Origin: Mastigias papua
Taxonomy: Eukaryota > Cnidaria > Scyphozoa > Rhizostomeae > Mastigiidae
Length of the DNA: 64,000 nt
Assembly: GCA_964019165.1 (NCBI GenBank)
Contig: OZ025270.1
Span: forward strand, 6,798,644-6,862,643
Direction: 5' to 3'
The translations under genes were made by a program, and so were the position numbers. Each line of letters starts with the position of its first letter. Within the stretch, counting starts at the first letter, position 1. The notes beneath the pieces are model-generated. The model ran no database searches. It had not been told where the DNA came from and saw only the letters and a program-made list of their open reading frames with translations. Shown one piece after another: positions 55,696-64,000 of the stretch.

Positions 55696-58600
55696 ATGGC
55701 CGGCGTCAGAAGTAAAGACTGGAACGATAGTACCTTGAACGGAGCAATCTATCCAATGTGGAAAGTCCAATGTCACATGGCGCTGATGAGAGATGACTTG
55801 TGGAGCATTATGAATGAAACCGAGGAGGCTCCTGATGCCGCAAGCCAGGCAGAGAAATAACGGGAAACGCCAAAATTAAAAAGCATATAATACCTTCGAG
55901 AGAAACCGACAAGGTGACAGCAGCTCAAATAGTGTCATTGTGGGATTGTTAGTAAATCAAATACGGGATTTGAGTTCTATAAAATGGGAAAAGAATGGTT
56001 GGACCATATATTCCGGTTTGACATGTCACATGTCAAATAATCTAGCTTCTTTTGTGGAGCACAAGGAATCATCCTGAAGAGGTTACACTTGGAGATGGAC
56101 ATATCGAAGAAGCTACAGGAAATGGCACAATTTTGCTAGACATAAAGGTTAGCAATGTGAAGACTCAAATATGCAAGCTGAGTGATGTGTTATATGCACC
56201 TGAGCTTTCATATAATCTACTCAGTCTATCAAAGGTTATCACGGTAGGAAAAACGCTAAAGTTTTCATCCGTTGGCCGTGGAATCTTGGATAAGGAGAAG
56301 AGTATTGTCGCTATAGCTACAAAAGTTAGAATCTTGTATAATCTTAACTGTCGCCAAAGAAACGAACGAGCTAATGCAGTGATGATAGCCCGAAAGGTGA
56401 AATTTGGCACCGAAGATACGGTCATCTTGGATTAAAGGGCTTAGAAAGACTTGCGACAAGTAAATTAGTGGATGGCTCTGACTATAAGCAACTAAAAGAG
56501 TCAAATTTCCGTGAACCTTGCGCAGAAGGAAAACACCATCGAAGCAGGCTACCAAAAGTTGGTGGAAAACGAACTAAAGAAATTCTTGAACTAGTGCATA
56601 CCCGACGTAAGTAGGAAGTTGGAAGTCAAGTCGCCTTGTGGATATTGCGACTTTTATTGATGAAAGATCAAGATTCCTGGAATGGAAGGCGATGATCCAA
56701 AAAGCCAGTGGCAGAGTAGTAACAACACTACGTTCAGGTAATGGCAGTGAATATATCTCGAAAGATTCTGAAGATTATCTAAAAGGTCAGGGAATAAGTC
56801 ATGAACGCACAATCCGGAAAACACCTTAACAAAATGAAGTAGCTGAAAGAATGAATATAACATTAGCTGAAATGCTACACACAATGCTGTGCTGAATACA
56901 TACGAAATCGCAGTACATATCTGTTGGCTATGGCACAACGACAAAGGGATATCGCTTGTACGACATAAAAAGCTGCAAAATACTGTACGGAAGGAGTGTG
57001 CTATTCAAGGAAGTACAGCCTGCAAAAGCGTCAAAGGAAGATATCACTGCAGATAGAAAGCAGGATCAAAAAGTTAAAATGGAATTGGAATGTATGGACC
57101 AAGAAGAAACAATCGAGAACCAGATTGATAAATCGGCAGGAAGACGACTGCGAAGATTGAAAAGAACACCAAATCCTCCTGACTACTTTGGAGTAAGAGT
57201 CCATATGGCAGATGGTGAGCCAGCTGAACGAAGGATAGTCAGTGAAGCTGGAGCCAGCCCTCAGAAGAAGAAGTGGGAGAAAGCAATGGAATTTGAAATG
57301 GAATCGTTAAGACAGAACAATGTTTTGAAGTCTGATGCTGACGGAATAACTAACCAATGTAAAGCACGACTTGTCACCCAAGGGTTTACTTAAAAGCACG
57401 GACTTCAATATGACGAAACATTTAGTCCAGTTGTAACAATTGAGTCAATACAAACAATCATTGCTTTAGCTGCTAAGTATGGATTAAAGCTATACCACAT
57501 AGATGTAACAACTGTATTTCTCAACTAAAGAAGACATATATATGAAACAGTCTGAAGGATTTGCTGAAAAGGGAAAGGAAAACCTCATGTGTAAGCTGAA
57601 AAGCAGTTTGTATGGCTTGAAGCAATCACCAAGTGCTGGGACGAAGAGCTGGGTAAACTGTTGAAAAGTATGGGATTCAAGCAAGCTAAAAGAAATCGGT
57701 ATATTTATATTGCTGAAAAATATTTTTCAGTGCTATTTACGTTGTTAAGATAATCTTAGCTGGAGAAACAGATGAACGTATGGCAGAAGTAAAAAAGTCC
57801 AATGGAGGAAAGTTGAAAGTCAAAGGCATAGGTGAACTGCGCCAATTCTTAGGTGTGAAAGTAGCTTAGAAGAAAAGGTCTGGTGAGGTTTTGATTGGCA
57901 AAGAACTATACACTAAGGAGCTAGTAAGGAACTTTCCGATAGATCTATCAAAGCCTGTGGCAGCACCTTCCAAACCTGAATCAAAGCTAATAAAAGAAGA
58001 CAGTGAAACGGAGCTGTTTGATCAAAAGAGTTACCAGCCTGCAGTTGGCAATTTGCTAAATCTTGCAACAAGAATAAGCCAGGCATTGTGTTTGCAGTCA
58101 GTACCGTGGCAAGCTATTGTGATAAACCAACAAAACAGCACTGGGTAGCTGTATAGCGAATTCTAAGATACCTGAATGGCAGTCACAGTGTAGGACTATT
58201 ATACAGCAAAGATAAAGAGTGTGAATGGATAGGCTACAGTAATGCAGTTGGGCTGGACATTTGCTGGATAGAAAGTCAACATTGGGATATGTTTCCATGA
58301 TTGCGGAGCAGCAATCAGCAGGAAAAGTAAGAAGCAAACCAGTGTGGCTTATCTACATCTGAAGCCGAGTACATAGCATTAGCCAGTGCAAAGCAAGAAG
58401 CTATATAGGTAGAATGAATTCTCTCTAACTTGAAACAAACATCAAACAAACCAATCATTATTTATAAAGATAACCAATCCGCTATATTTCTTGAGAAGAA
58501 TCCACAATATCATAGCAGAGCAACATATTGATAGCAAATATCATTACATTTGTGGACACATCACAACTGGAAACATAAAATTGAAGCTCTGCAAGTCAGA

Positions 58601-58716
58601 AGGGATGATTGCTGATGTATTTACCAAAGGACTAGGCAGTCTTTAATTCCTCAAACTAAGAGACATGCTTCGAGTCAAAGAAATTGCAGAACTGGCTGGC
58701 AGCGAATGAGGAGGAT
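55696..58716 (+). mobile_element. Ty1/copia internal region (gag, protease, integrase, RT, RNase H), dead
   Basis: Copia order in broken frames. Gag start MAGVRSKDWNDSTLNG, YPMWKVQCHMALMRDDLW (55,696-55,860). Protease-integrase junction region LSDVLYAPELSYNLLSLSKV (56,178-56,237). Integrase remnant ERSRFLEWKAMIQKASG ... LRSGNGSEYIS, where the second catalytic Asp is Gly, and QNEVAERMN. Polymerase: KWEKAMEFEMESL, CKARLVTQGFT, ETFSPVVTIES, LYHIDVTTVFLN, SLYGLKQSP. RNase H side: HW.A, then SKKQTSVA, SEAEYIAL, KDNQSAI, and DVFTKGLG near 58,613. A large internal deletion around the integrase and over ten stops or shifts mean it cannot work. A GAATGAGGAGGA polypurine tract (58,703-58,714) precedes the 3' LTR. 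Confidence 0.9.
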
Positions 58717-58967
58717 TGTTGAGCTAACCAGACAGTACTAGAACATTCGTTTAATTCTTCAACACTCCATAAAAAACGTAAAGCCTAATCAACTTGACGC
58801 AATCTGACATTTATATCTGTGGTTGAACATAGCTGGAAACTTCTAGACTAAAATATGTAAAGTACATAAGTGATCTTTAATTCATTCAGCTCAATATGAT
58901 TAATTGTAATTTGTTGACTGTGAACTGTTAATTGTTAACTCGTTAATTACTTATAATACCTTCAACA
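58717..58967 (+). repeat. 3' LTR of Ty1/copia element, 251 bp
   Basis: TGTTGAGC...TTCAACA; matches the 5' LTR outside its insertion. Flanking bases (GCTCC left of the 5' LTR, ATTCC right of this one) agree at only 3 of 5 positions, so the target duplication has decayed or is lost. Confidence 0.88.
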
Positions 58968-59104
58968 ATTCCTTGGATATGGGTCAATCTTATGGAAGCA
59001 ATGCTGTCTCTATTCGTCGTCGCTCTGGTCTTAAAATTCAGTTCTAGATTTGTTCCATTCATGTTCAATTTCGGCAATCATTTGTTCTATATCTTTCAGG
59101 TTAG

Positions 59105-59520
59105 CGATTTAGTCATCAATAAGGTTCATTGTTAAGAATAGCCAGATATTCTCTATCATACACAAATCTGGATTCTGACCAAGAGATACAAACCAAGAGA
59201 CAATAGATTCAAACTTGCTTTCTGTGAGTCAGCATCCTCTTCTTGCATCATAAAAGGCCTTGATGCAACCTTATCACTTTTCTTGGCTTCTGGATAATTT
59301 GTCCTGAAGAGTGTCAGAATAATATCCAGCGCTAATTCTATCCAGGCACAGATGAAAGCTGTAGAAATTGCTACCCCCAATGCAGCTCCAAGGTATAATG
59401 GATACTTTATCCCTAAGTATTCAAATGTCAAAATTAAGATTTTTCTGGCATTCTCCAAACTCGACGTGAGCTCGAATCATTGCCGAATCTAGATCTGCAT
59501 CCATCTTAAAATGAACATCC
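59105..59520 (-). other. possible exon of a multi-pass membrane protein (unidentified)
   Basis: The minus-strand frame ending at 59,156 reads LTFEYLGIKYPLYLGAALGV, AISTAFICAWIELALDIILT and LFRTNYPEAKKSDKVAS, followed by an acidic QEEDADSQK tail and LLSLGLYLLV. It has two strong hydrophobic segments joined by a short turn, with charged flanks and codon texture better than the surroundings. An upstream frame (MDADLDSAMIRAHVEFGECQ, about 59,508-59,440) could precede it but is out of register. No family recognised; it may be a pseudogene or an exon of a spliced gene. Confidence 0.35.
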
Positions 59521-60362
59521 TTACGTTCATCCAATGTCCAGGGGCTAATTTTCATCTCACTATGCGTACTAACAGGCACAGGGTGGGTGGGTTGGCAAAA
59601 GTAAAATCATACGTACAATGGTGTGCTCTACTTATAGGCTTAACCTTCGTGGAAACTGAGGACAAATGCGGAGAAAATAGCAAAAACTGAGCAAAAATAC
59701 TAACAGTTGAATCAAAAAAAGTAAGAAATTATGCATTGCCAGCTTATTTTGTGAAATATGTTGCCAAGAGTAGGCAACAGTCTAAAGAAATATTAAGAGG
59801 TCTTCAAACGCTCGTAAAGTGGATTGGGTGGGTCAGGTCAGAACAGTGTGAAGGCTTTGGGTATACGTACTATATATCTGCAACTTTCAATGCCATGTGC
59901 TTTATATACATCTTGAAAGTCTTACAGCTTGATTATTGTTAGACAAGATCACGTCTCATTATTAGTTCTACTCAAAAAGAAAAACTCTCTGGCTGATGAG
60001 TCCTCCTCGATATTCGTGATTGCATTGTCCAATATAAGACTCTTTACTAGATGTATATACAGCACTTTTGTCAGAAGACCAATTTGACTTTTCAATCATT
60101 CGATCCGAATTGTGAGCACAATTCTCTTGATCTAGCGATGCTCTGTTTACAGAACTGTTGATTAACAGAGTGAATTGTTAACAGAAACTGCCAAAGCTAA
60201 ATCCATACTAACTTTCAGTCAAAGCATATCCATTTCCTCCCAAAATAGATTCAAAGGAATTCAATGAATTCAGAATATGGTAACAGGCTTGCTACTGGTG
60301 TGAATGGTATATCAATGATCAATTTGCTAAACTATTTTCTATTTTCTGGAACATTCTCAAGA
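59521..60362. other. no supported gene
   Basis: Spacer between the two hydrophobic frames. The plus-strand 68-codon frame 59,736-59,942 has no motif. Confidence 0.4.
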
Positions 60363-60597
60363 CAGTCAATTTGGCCCATTTTCCTGAAACATTGCAAGTT
60401 TTAGTAGCATAAATCCTGTGGACGTTGCAAAGGGTAGTAACACAAAATATTGAACAATATGATGATGATCACCTTGCCTTACATCCTTACATGTAAAATC
60501 AGAAAAGATCACGAAGGGGATGAAAAACACTAAAAAAGCAAGTATGCAGGAGAGGAAATGCAAGAAAGTGATAAGGCAGTAGACCTGGAACAAAAAA
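60363..60597 (-). other. possible terminal exon of a membrane protein (unidentified)
   Basis: A pyrimidine tract TTTTTTTGTTCCAG (60,608-60,595 on the minus strand) is a good splice acceptor. It is followed by VYCLITFLHFLSCILAFLVF, FIPFVIFSDF, TCKDVRQGDHHH and YFVLLPFATSTGFMLLKLA, ending MFQENGPN and a stop. It has two to three hydrophobic segments. It lies in the same orientation 0.8 kb upstream of the hydrophobic frame at 59.1-59.5 kb, but having its own stop argues that they are not consecutive exons of one product. Not identified. Confidence 0.35.
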
Positions 60598-61154
60598 ATT
60601 CAGCTAAATTAGTAGTCTGTTGACACTGCAGAAATTCATCCATCGGACGAAGACGAGGGCGAAATTTTTAGCATATGCTAATGAATGTTTTGTAGTTTAC
60701 ATATGAAATGCTCATCCTAACGAGTTTCCAAGGCATAACACATCTTGGAAACAATGTTTGAGACAGTGTGTAAACCAAATGAAGGCAATGGCGATATTAA
60801 TTGTGAAACTCCACATGAACACCGAATGACCAGCCTACTTCTAGGCCTCTTGAGTCTCATCAAACTCGAATATCACACAGCTCGAATATCACACTTGAAA
60901 ACCCGCTTGACAACGAAAAAGAGGAAATATGCATAGGATCTTTTGAAGTGTGTGATCGAAGCAACACATTCTTGCAAAAGATCACAAGAAGCAAAGAATC
61001 AAGACAAAACGTGCAAATGAAACAAAGGGACTAAACAATACAGAGCAAGCCTTTGCAAAGAAAATGAAAAATTTACTGCAAATCTGCGCTTCAGGATGAG
61101 AATGAAATCAATAGTCAACATATATAGCCACATCAACACAGAGCAACAGCCAAA

Positions 61155-61500
61155 GTGAGAACAGGTAAAAAGAACTATCAAACCGTCTTAGCAAAGCTTC
61201 AATCTTCAAAAAGGATGGAATCCTTTCCTTACAGAAGGAATCGGTACAACGGCAGATCACTTAGGAGTTTTGAACCTTCTAAATATGTAGACAGAGACAG
61301 TATACGGAATGGTGGGGAGGAACTCAGAATGCTACGTAATGTCAAGGTGGGGAATTTGCTTGGCTGAGCTGTTAAAGATGTGCAAGATAATGTGAAGCAG
61401 CTAATGAGAAATAGGCGAACTCATATCCTCTTGCATTTTGGTACAAATGATGTTCTTAATTCTGATTCAGATTCCATAGGCCACCAGTGTGCTTAAGATT
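61155..61500 (+). pseudogene. SGNH-hydrolase-like fragment
   Basis: The plus-strand frame 61,155-61,367 has RSLRSFEPSKYVDRDSIRNG and GEELRMLRN. After a stop, reading continues as VKDVQDNVKQLMRNRRTHIL and LHFGTNDVLNSDSD (about 61,375-61,480). FGTNDV at this distance after a GG(E)EL-type block recalls block III (GxND) of SGNH-type hydrolase domains, which in cnidarian genomes occur in genes and in retroelements. The N-terminal GDS block is not visible. One stop interrupts it. Confidence 0.35.
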
Positions 61501-61820
61501 GTTCATCCTTTTTCCAGCTGTAGTGAACGCCACCTAAAACAAGGACCCAGGCAGGTCTTCATTGAAACAAAACGATGTACTTCCTTTAGCAGGTTTTACT
61601 AGTCTTTCTTATGCATGTTGCTGTACAGCTCTCATCAGCCCATTTCCATTTCCCTTTTCTTCTTATAACATAGTTTGCTAGGCGGATTAATCTGGTTTCA
61701 AACATATTTGGAATACACTGCATTGATCTTGTCATTGTTAGCACTGTTCTAGTTTCACATCTAATTGGTTATGCAAGTATGTATGTGTGTATGCAGGCTA
61801 TGTTCAAATGTATGTATATA

Positions 61821-62454
61821 CAGTAACATCCCGTTATAACGCCCCTCTTTGTAATGCCAGCCTCATTTTTCGCCACTAACTTTGTTCGAACAAATATATG
61901 TCCTTAGGCAAACCTAGATATAATGTCATTCCCCAGCCGCTATCCGTCATCAATTTTGTGGAACATTCTGCCACTGATAAACCGCCACATTAATGTGTTG
62001 ACACATCGAAGACTATTACATTTTCGGCCCGGTACCCCTGGAGACAATGCACATATCCAATTTAAACGTTTCAAAGTCAACCTCTGATTTTATTTCATCA
62101 TCAGACATTCCACTGACTGGCCGATGGGTAACTTTCATCATCACGAGCATGATTTTATCTTGAGGGGAATACATAGACGCCAAGCATATTGTAACTTATG
62201 TTTTTGATGTTCATGGATTATGTTGCCATTTTGTAACCTGATGTTTTCAGTGCGTTTGCTATATTCTCAGTTTCGCAGTACCATTTTCCGCAAAATTTCA
62301 GCTTTTTTGTATTACAACTGCTTTGGTTTTCATCAAGCGAGCCCCCGAATGAAGCAATTAAATGAATCTATGATAACCTCAATATAACGCCACACCCTCT
62401 TCACCGCTAGAATTTTGTAGCGACATTGGATGTCGTTATAATGGGGTTTGATTG
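61821..62454. mobile_element. pogo/Tigger-type MITE, 634 bp, TA duplication
   Basis: Left end CAGTAACATCCCGTTATAAC, right end GTTATAATGGGGTTTGATTG: imperfect inverted repeats of the CAGT(C)AACCCCGTTATAACG type, flanked by TA on both sides (61,819-61,820 and 62,455-62,456). TATAA(C/T)G words recur inside (for example 61,919 and 62,391). No transposase frame. Confidence 0.82.
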
Positions 62455-62456
62455 TA

Positions 62457-63440
62457 TGTATGTAATTTCTTGATAGTATAGCCAACCTGTCCCTACTGAT
62501 GACAGCCGATTATGACAAGACAAACAGAGGTCCTAGCTCGACAATCTTGATATAACAGAGAGTGATAGTATCATCAAAATAAACCAAAGGTATTCTCGTA
62601 CCTTTCTTCCGTTCGGAAATTAAAACAGCTCTAACTCGACATCTAATGTTTGACGGAATCCTGTTAAATATTTACCGCTTAATCAATAGGACACTCATAT
62701 CCGGTGTGGTTTTGGTGTGTCTCTGGAATGGCCTCATCTTAATGACCTGACCGCAACAATTAGTTTAATATTGGTTTGGGGATGAAGAGCTGAGAAGTTA
62801 ATGGAATACGGCACTGTGTGTGTTTTACTGTCTGACAATACACACAATCTACTCACAAAATCAATGAACTTCCAAAGCAAATTCAGGAAAGTTTGCTGGA
62901 GGTGGATTTACATGAATTGTTAGAGATAAAAATGCAAGGTTGTTTGATTGATTTACTATCACAAGATATATTTAAAAGTGCAATATCGAATGATGTTCTC
63001 AGGTGATGTAGGTTCAAACTAAAAGATAATGTGGTTCCCCGCAATTGCATGTACTTTGCCATCGTGGTATCAAAGTGTTTCCTAAGTATACCCTATAGAC
63101 GGATATGAATGTATGTCACACGTGTTGAACAGCTGCAAATAGTTCCAAAAGAAGAATTTAGAAATGACATGATCAGTTAGTAGATAAAGTAGAACAGGAA
63201 CTGAAAAAGTATTAGACAGAGTCATACAATAACAAACAAGCATATTCATCATTCAATCAATTGGATCGCCATTTGATATTTAGAAGGTTAAAACTAAAAT
63301 TAAGTTCTAAGGAACAATAAAAGTGCTATAATCACAGACGCAGCATGTTGTATCGATTGTCTGGATGAGTCATTAGACCCTGAAATTCCAAAGAACGAAC
63401 CTCTAAGAGTTGGACTAAGTCATTATTACCAGGAGTTTGG
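62457..63440. other. no supported gene; begins with a direct repeat shared with the window end
   Basis: TATG.(A)ATTTCTTGATAG.ATAGCCAACCTGTC (from 62,460) recurs at 63,938-63,970 with CTACTGA(CG)ATGACAGC(C/T)GATTATG after it. The 1.4 kb between the two holds no readable gene. Confidence 0.5.
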
Positions 63441-63443
63441 GAA

Positions 63444-63770
63444 ATGAGCGAGTGGCCAAGTGGTCAGAGCTCTTGACCGCTGAGCGAAACATTGATGGTT
63501 CAAGCTGAATCCTCGGGTCGTAGTTTGGATACTCGCTCACTAACCACCCAGCAGCAAACGGGCACCTGGTGGCAACAATGGGGAAGTGAAAGGCGGCGAG
63601 GAACGGAAACTGGCCACCCTACCTCAATATGCCGATGGCTCAGGATAAATGTCGCCTCTAACGGGCACTTCCCAACGTACGGAATCGTACTGGGGACTCG
63701 CCCGTTTTACCAGGAGGCTAGAATATACTCCTATCGTTATTGGTTCTAGGGGGCTCATACACCAGAGATA
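63444..63770 (+). mobile_element. tRNA-derived SINE
   Basis: The head holds an RNA polymerase III A box TGGCCAAGTGG (63,453-63,463) and, 34 bases on, a disturbed B box GGTTCAAGCTGAATCC (63,497-63,512). This is a tRNA-like (Ser/Leu-style D arm) promoter that cannot fold as a working tRNA. The GC-richer body runs through GCACCTGGTGGCAACAATGG and CTAACGGGCACTTCCCAACG, with an inverted CCCAACGTAC...GTACTGGG. The 85-codon frame through it (63,492-63,749) is not a gene. 3' border approximate. Confidence 0.65.
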
Positions 63771-63934
63771 ATTACAATACAAGTATTATCATCATAGACG
63801 TAGCAATGCCCTTATAATTTGTGTATTTAGTTTATTTTTTGAGGGGCTTTCGTTCATAGCTCTACCAAACATTAAACAAATCTAGAAAAGCTACTGCTTC
63901 CTACGAATTTGTTCAATAAGTACCCCTTTGTGTG

Positions 63935-64000
63935 TATGTTATTTCTTGATGGCATAGCTAACCTGTCACTACTGACGATGACAGCTGATTATGTCAAGGC
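63935..64000. repeat. direct repeat of 62,460-62,520, truncated by the window
   Basis: Includes CTGACGATGACAGCTGATTA followed by TGTC: a CUGANGA box and a GACA/TGTC stem like those in the Penelope tail. The last box reads AAGGC instead of GAAAC. Possibly a Penelope terminal repeat. Confidence 0.4.

Noticed and set aside
63453..63512. Functional tRNA gene
   Set aside because: The A box is good, but the B box is broken and no acceptor stem or anticodon arm can be folded; it is a SINE head.

Overview
The window looks like a repeat-dense, AT-rich piece of an invertebrate animal genome, most probably a cnidarian. This is inference from three things: intronless rhodopsin-class receptor genes in tandem, the style of the jockey/CR1-like and zinc-finger (R2-like) LINEs, and a Penelope-like element with a GIY-YIG nuclease. 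There is no operon structure, no rRNA and no true tRNA gene. Only two open reading frames look like living host genes; nearly everything else is mobile DNA or duplicated non-coding sequence.

Host genes: a small family of class A GPCRs has three members on the + strand. Copy 1 (about 26.26-27.22 kb) is a pseudogene with an in-frame TGA, a 2-base deletion and an altered TATA box. Copies 2 (36,316-37,308) and 3 (49,540-50,532) are intact 330-residue, single-exon genes with TATAAAAT 53 bases before the ATG. They differ at about 21 residues; one difference puts an aspartate at position 3.32 of copy 3, the classical amine-binding position. About 1-1.7 kb of upstream sequence is shared by all three copies. 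A second duplicated non-coding block occurs four times (A 9.7-12.85, B 13.75-15.4, C 31.7-34.3, D 43.5-46.6 kb), and blocks C and D lie just upstream of copies 2 and 3. The locus therefore appears to have grown by segmental duplication and was then broken up by transposons.

Mobile layer, left to right: LINE 3' relic (20-807, -); long-inverted-repeat element (1.15-3.23 kb) holding a MITE; fold-back repeat (4.38-5.44); LINE 3' end (6.56-7.08, +); Tigger/pogo relic (7.08-7.40, -); Ty3/Gypsy gag relic (8.0-9.1, +); Ty3/Gypsy integrase relic (15.6-16.6, -); fragment of a repeat-borne MADYCW-type domain (17.1-17.5, -); two R2-like LINE copies head to tail (17.6-22.0, -), the larger split by a 303-bp hAT MITE full of TA repeats; long-inverted-repeat element (22.3-24.3) holding a Harbinger MITE; further Harbinger-type MITEs at 25.15, 32.5 and 54.15 kb; several LINE pieces (29.4-31.7, 38.1-40.9, 43.2-43.5); a 2.7-kb near-perfect palindrome of a 5'-truncated Penelope-like element (50.9-53.7); a decayed Ty1/copia provirus-like element with both LTRs (54.9-59.0); a pogo MITE (61.8-62.5); and a tRNA-derived SINE (63.4-63.8).

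The most unusual items are the Penelope palindrome with hammerhead-like motifs, an exon-like repeat family of unknown origin found three times (one copy inside the copia LTR, two beside fold-back palindromes), and the single-base aspartate difference between the two live receptors. Family assignments come from reading motifs by eye. No database search was run.
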